From Chloroflexota bacterium (lineage in GTDB: Bacteria; Chloroflexota; Dehalococcoidia; Lucifugimonadales; Lucifugimonadaceae): DNA of 48,628 nucleotides. This document shows, in pieces, positions 47,014 through 48,628 of this stretch (its first letter is position 1; every line of letters starts with the position of its first letter). The stretch is taken from NCBI GenBank assembly GCA_024275195.1, contig JAJRZP010000093.1:1-48628 (forward strand), in the 5' to 3' direction. Below the pieces are notes generated by a model. That model had not been told where the DNA came from. It saw nothing but the letters and a program-made list of their open reading frames with translations, and did no database searches. The position numbers and the translations under genes were made by a program.

Positions 47014-47055
47014 TTTTGCTCAAACCAGATAACAACATACAAGGGACCTCGCGTG

Positions 47056-47096
47056 AAGTATCCCCCTGCATATGTAAACAACCTCCGTGGGAGGTA
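47056..47096. repeat. Dispersed intergenic repeat, copy 2
   Basis: The core CATATGTAAACAACCTC (47069-47085) is identical to 16458-16474. Here ACCTCC pairs with GGAGGT over GTG (6 bp). The flanks are partly shared with copy 1. It lies in the 181-nt gap between the OYE gene and a convergent membrane-protein gene. Confidence 0.55.
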
Positions 47097-47194
47097 CATT
47101 TAGCTGCCGCCTTGCCGTCAGGGGCGATGTGTACTCTCGGTTGCTCGCGCTACTGGCGTTAGAGTGAAACAGGTGGGCACGCACAACTCGGAAC

Positions 47195-47758
47195 CTAACC
47201 CGAAGAGTAGCTACGAAACGAGGAGCCGCCCCCTCCGGGTACGAGTCGTCGCTTTGCATCTTCGACATCGTGAATGAACTGCAATGCGCGAGCTGTTTTC
47301 GACCCGATTTCACCCCCGATTTTGTTGCCGCCCGCGGTGTGGAACTCCATATGCACGCCAGCCGGGCGAATCCAGTAGTCTCCCATCAGAACGAGTGAAA
47401 TAAGCGCAACGGCAATTGCCGCGATCACACCGACGTTAGAATTCGGTGTGACCTGCCAGACACCGATCGCTGCGAACAGGCCAATCGTGCCCCATGCCGC
47501 GCTTCGGCGGGCACGCGGACGCCTTGATATCTTTATCGAGGTGATGTCTCTCAGCTGGGCAGAGGCATAGACGGCGTCAGAATCGGATCCACCGCTGAGT
47601 ATCACGCGGGCGTGGGTCAACCTGAAGCTCCCATCGCCGCTTGAGTCGAGGTGCGAGATCACTCGCTCACCGGGTAGAAGCCCGGCGTTGCTCGTGGCAC
47701 CACCTTCATTGGCTTGTTCAGATGAACTGACGCGCTGTGTGCTGGTTTCGACTGCCAT
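47195..47758 (-). CDS. Small membrane protein, PH-domain-like flanks
   Basis: 187 residues from ATG at 47758. A disordered start is followed by a beta-rich segment (PGERVISHLDSSGDGSFRLTHARVILS, AQLRDITSIKISRR), two hydrophobic helices at about 86-103 and 109-126, and a second beta part (GVHMEFHTAGGNKIGGEIGSKTARALQFIHDVEDA). The strand-helix pair-strand layout resembles bacterial PH-like membrane proteins, where a PH-type half-barrel brackets two helices; this is a fold guess only. The Gly/Ser-rich tail has no motif. Function unknown. Confidence 0.7.
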   Translation of the reverse strand: MAVETSTQRVSSSEQANEGGATSNAGLLPGERVISHLDSSGDGSFRLTHARVILSGGSDSDAVYASAQLRDITSIKISRRPRARRSAAWGTIGLFAAIGVWQVTPNSNVGVIAAIAVALISLVLMGDYWIRPAGVHMEFHTAGGNKIGGEIGSKTARALQFIHDVEDAKRRLVPGGGGSSFRSYSSG

Positions 47759-47833
47759 AGGTCTAATCGTAACGGGTTACTGAGGGGTTTGGATGTGCGC
47801 CTACCGACATTCACCGCCGTATGCCAACGGCCG

Positions 47834-48628
47834 TCACACTCCCGGCAACCTCGGCTGGCGCGCCTTGATGCCATGACGAACCATCTCCCGGTACAGTGCG
47901 ATCAGTCCCTGTTGATCTTGGGCGGTGGTTATTTCTGGCAGAGCGTAGTCGACTCCGAGGGCTATGCGCGCCTCTTTCGTGACCGAATTCTCTGCCAGCT
48001 TCGGGTGCGTTGCGTAAAGGTTTAGAACCCGGTTCCTCAGGGCAGTCATACGGAAATCCTGAGTTGAACCTGTACTTCCCGTTGTCGTTGCGAAAACGGC
48101 GGGGAGCAGTATGTTTACGACTATCTCTGATGCACGGGCTACCCCGAGCACTACGCAATCTTCTCGCTCGACCAGCTCTACAGGGCGAAACATCGCCAGA
48201 AGGCTCTTTGAGTTCACGGCACCACCTACGACCTGCACAGCAAAGTTGGATATACCACCGGACCGAACCCAGATTGGAACAAGTGCTGATAACGCCCTGA
48301 TACGCGCATGTGGCGAGTTGGCTGGCCTGCCCCATGGTCGCACCCAGTCGATCGAAGTCCCCTTCACGGTCAGGCGGCTCGGTTTTTCACTGTTTGCGGG
48401 TCTCGAAAACCCGGCAGCACGAAAGAGCAGCACCTCCAGTTCTTCGCGCTCTTCGCACGCCGCCGCCGTGTTCCAGTCGACTCCTGCGGCGAGCGCACGG
48501 AACGCCCGTTTATTCCTCGGGTAGCCAAGCGCACCAAGAACTCCGAGCCAGATCGCCTGATCCGTGCCATGCGTCACGATGTCGAGTGCGATTCCGGAAG
48601 CCTGTGAATGAAACCGTTCAAGCCCGGC
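47834..48628 (-). CDS. DUF2851 family protein (partial, N-terminus beyond window)
   Basis: The frame is open to the right edge: AGLERFHSQASGIALDIVTHGTDQA, then IWLGVLGALGYPRNKRAFRAL, then RPWGRPANSPHARIRALSAL, ASEIVVNILLPAVFA, LNLYATHPKLAENSVTKE and QQGLIALYREMVRHG. This is the C-terminal two thirds of DUF2851, a family with no established role. The usual C-terminal Cys residues of many members are missing; the protein ends ARQPRLPGV. An internal GTG at 48577 is not the start, since homology extends past it. Confidence 0.85.
   Translation of the reverse strand, partial: AGLERFHSQASGIALDIVTHGTDQAIWLGVLGALGYPRNKRAFRALAAGVDWNTAAACEEREELEVLLFRAAGFSRPANSEKPSRLTVKGTSIDWVRPWGRPANSPHARIRALSALVPIWVRSGGISNFAVQVVGGAVNSKSLLAMFRPVELVEREDCVVLGVARASEIVVNILLPAVFATTTGSTGSTQDFRMTALRNRVLNLYATHPKLAENSVTKEARIALGVDYALPEITTAQDQQGLIALYREMVRHGIKARQPRLPGV

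Overview
The window is a dense, housekeeping-rich stretch of bacterial chromosome, about 50-55% GC by eye. It carries roughly 41 supportable protein genes, no rRNA and no tRNA that I could find. Heme A/heme O synthesis genes (ctaA, ctaB) point to an aerobic organism with a haem-copper oxidase. Membrane lipoproteins with long Ser/Thr/Pro linkers, a sortase-like protein and families such as DUF2851, DUF1461, DUF1015 and DUF3179 fit Chloroflexota. My best guess is a marine SAR202/Dehalococcoidia-like lineage; this is inference from gene content, not a phylogeny.

Layout. 1-3154: minus-strand run recF, sir2, class III aminotransferase (cut by the window edge). 3347-7422: DUF3179 selenoprotein, apt, HAD phosphatase, DUF1461 membrane protein (minus), mazG. 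7591-8646: selD (minus). 8909-11369: lysA-holB. 11506-12837: HNH protein and cvpA (minus). 13037-16281: cmk-plsC-glmS operon. 16489-17547: tsaD (minus). 17743-22175: zinc ribbon, sortase-like protein, ctaA-ctaB, alpha/beta hydrolase. 22172-23470: infC-rpmI-rplT (minus). 23838-30196: ftsH, MBL hydrolase, CPBP protease, then the aromatic genes trpA, aroH and aroF. 30261-35679: ribF, tyrS, a small low-GC island with a DUF6544 gene and a decayed second tyrS 3' end, and an aminotransferase. 35813-37301: selenocysteine peroxiredoxin lipoprotein and a cysteine-less paralogue. 37298-48628: DUF1015, ligA, an unrecognised 691-codon protein, pth, a secreted M6-like protease, an old-yellow-enzyme reductase, a membrane protein and a DUF2851 protein (cut by the edge).

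Main result. The window encodes selenocysteine usage. selD itself has an in-frame TGA at the catalytic position. A membrane-anchored DUF3179 protein has TGA in place of the first Cys of its CPLC motif. A peroxiredoxin lipoprotein has TGA in place of the peroxidatic Cys. In the last two, a hairpin with a CGGGW loop begins exactly 20 nt after the TGA, which is a strong sign of a shared bacterial SECIS geometry. Both predicted proteins lie outside the membrane.

Other points. Three genes (recF, infC and the OYE reductase) can only be full length if they start at ATC, ATA and ATT, each with a good ribosome binding site. TTG starts are also very common. A Tyr/Phe-rich 52-codon ORF precedes the DAHP synthase gene and may be a leader peptide. 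A 17-nt dispersed repeat with hairpin potential occurs in two convergent intergenic gaps 30 kb apart.
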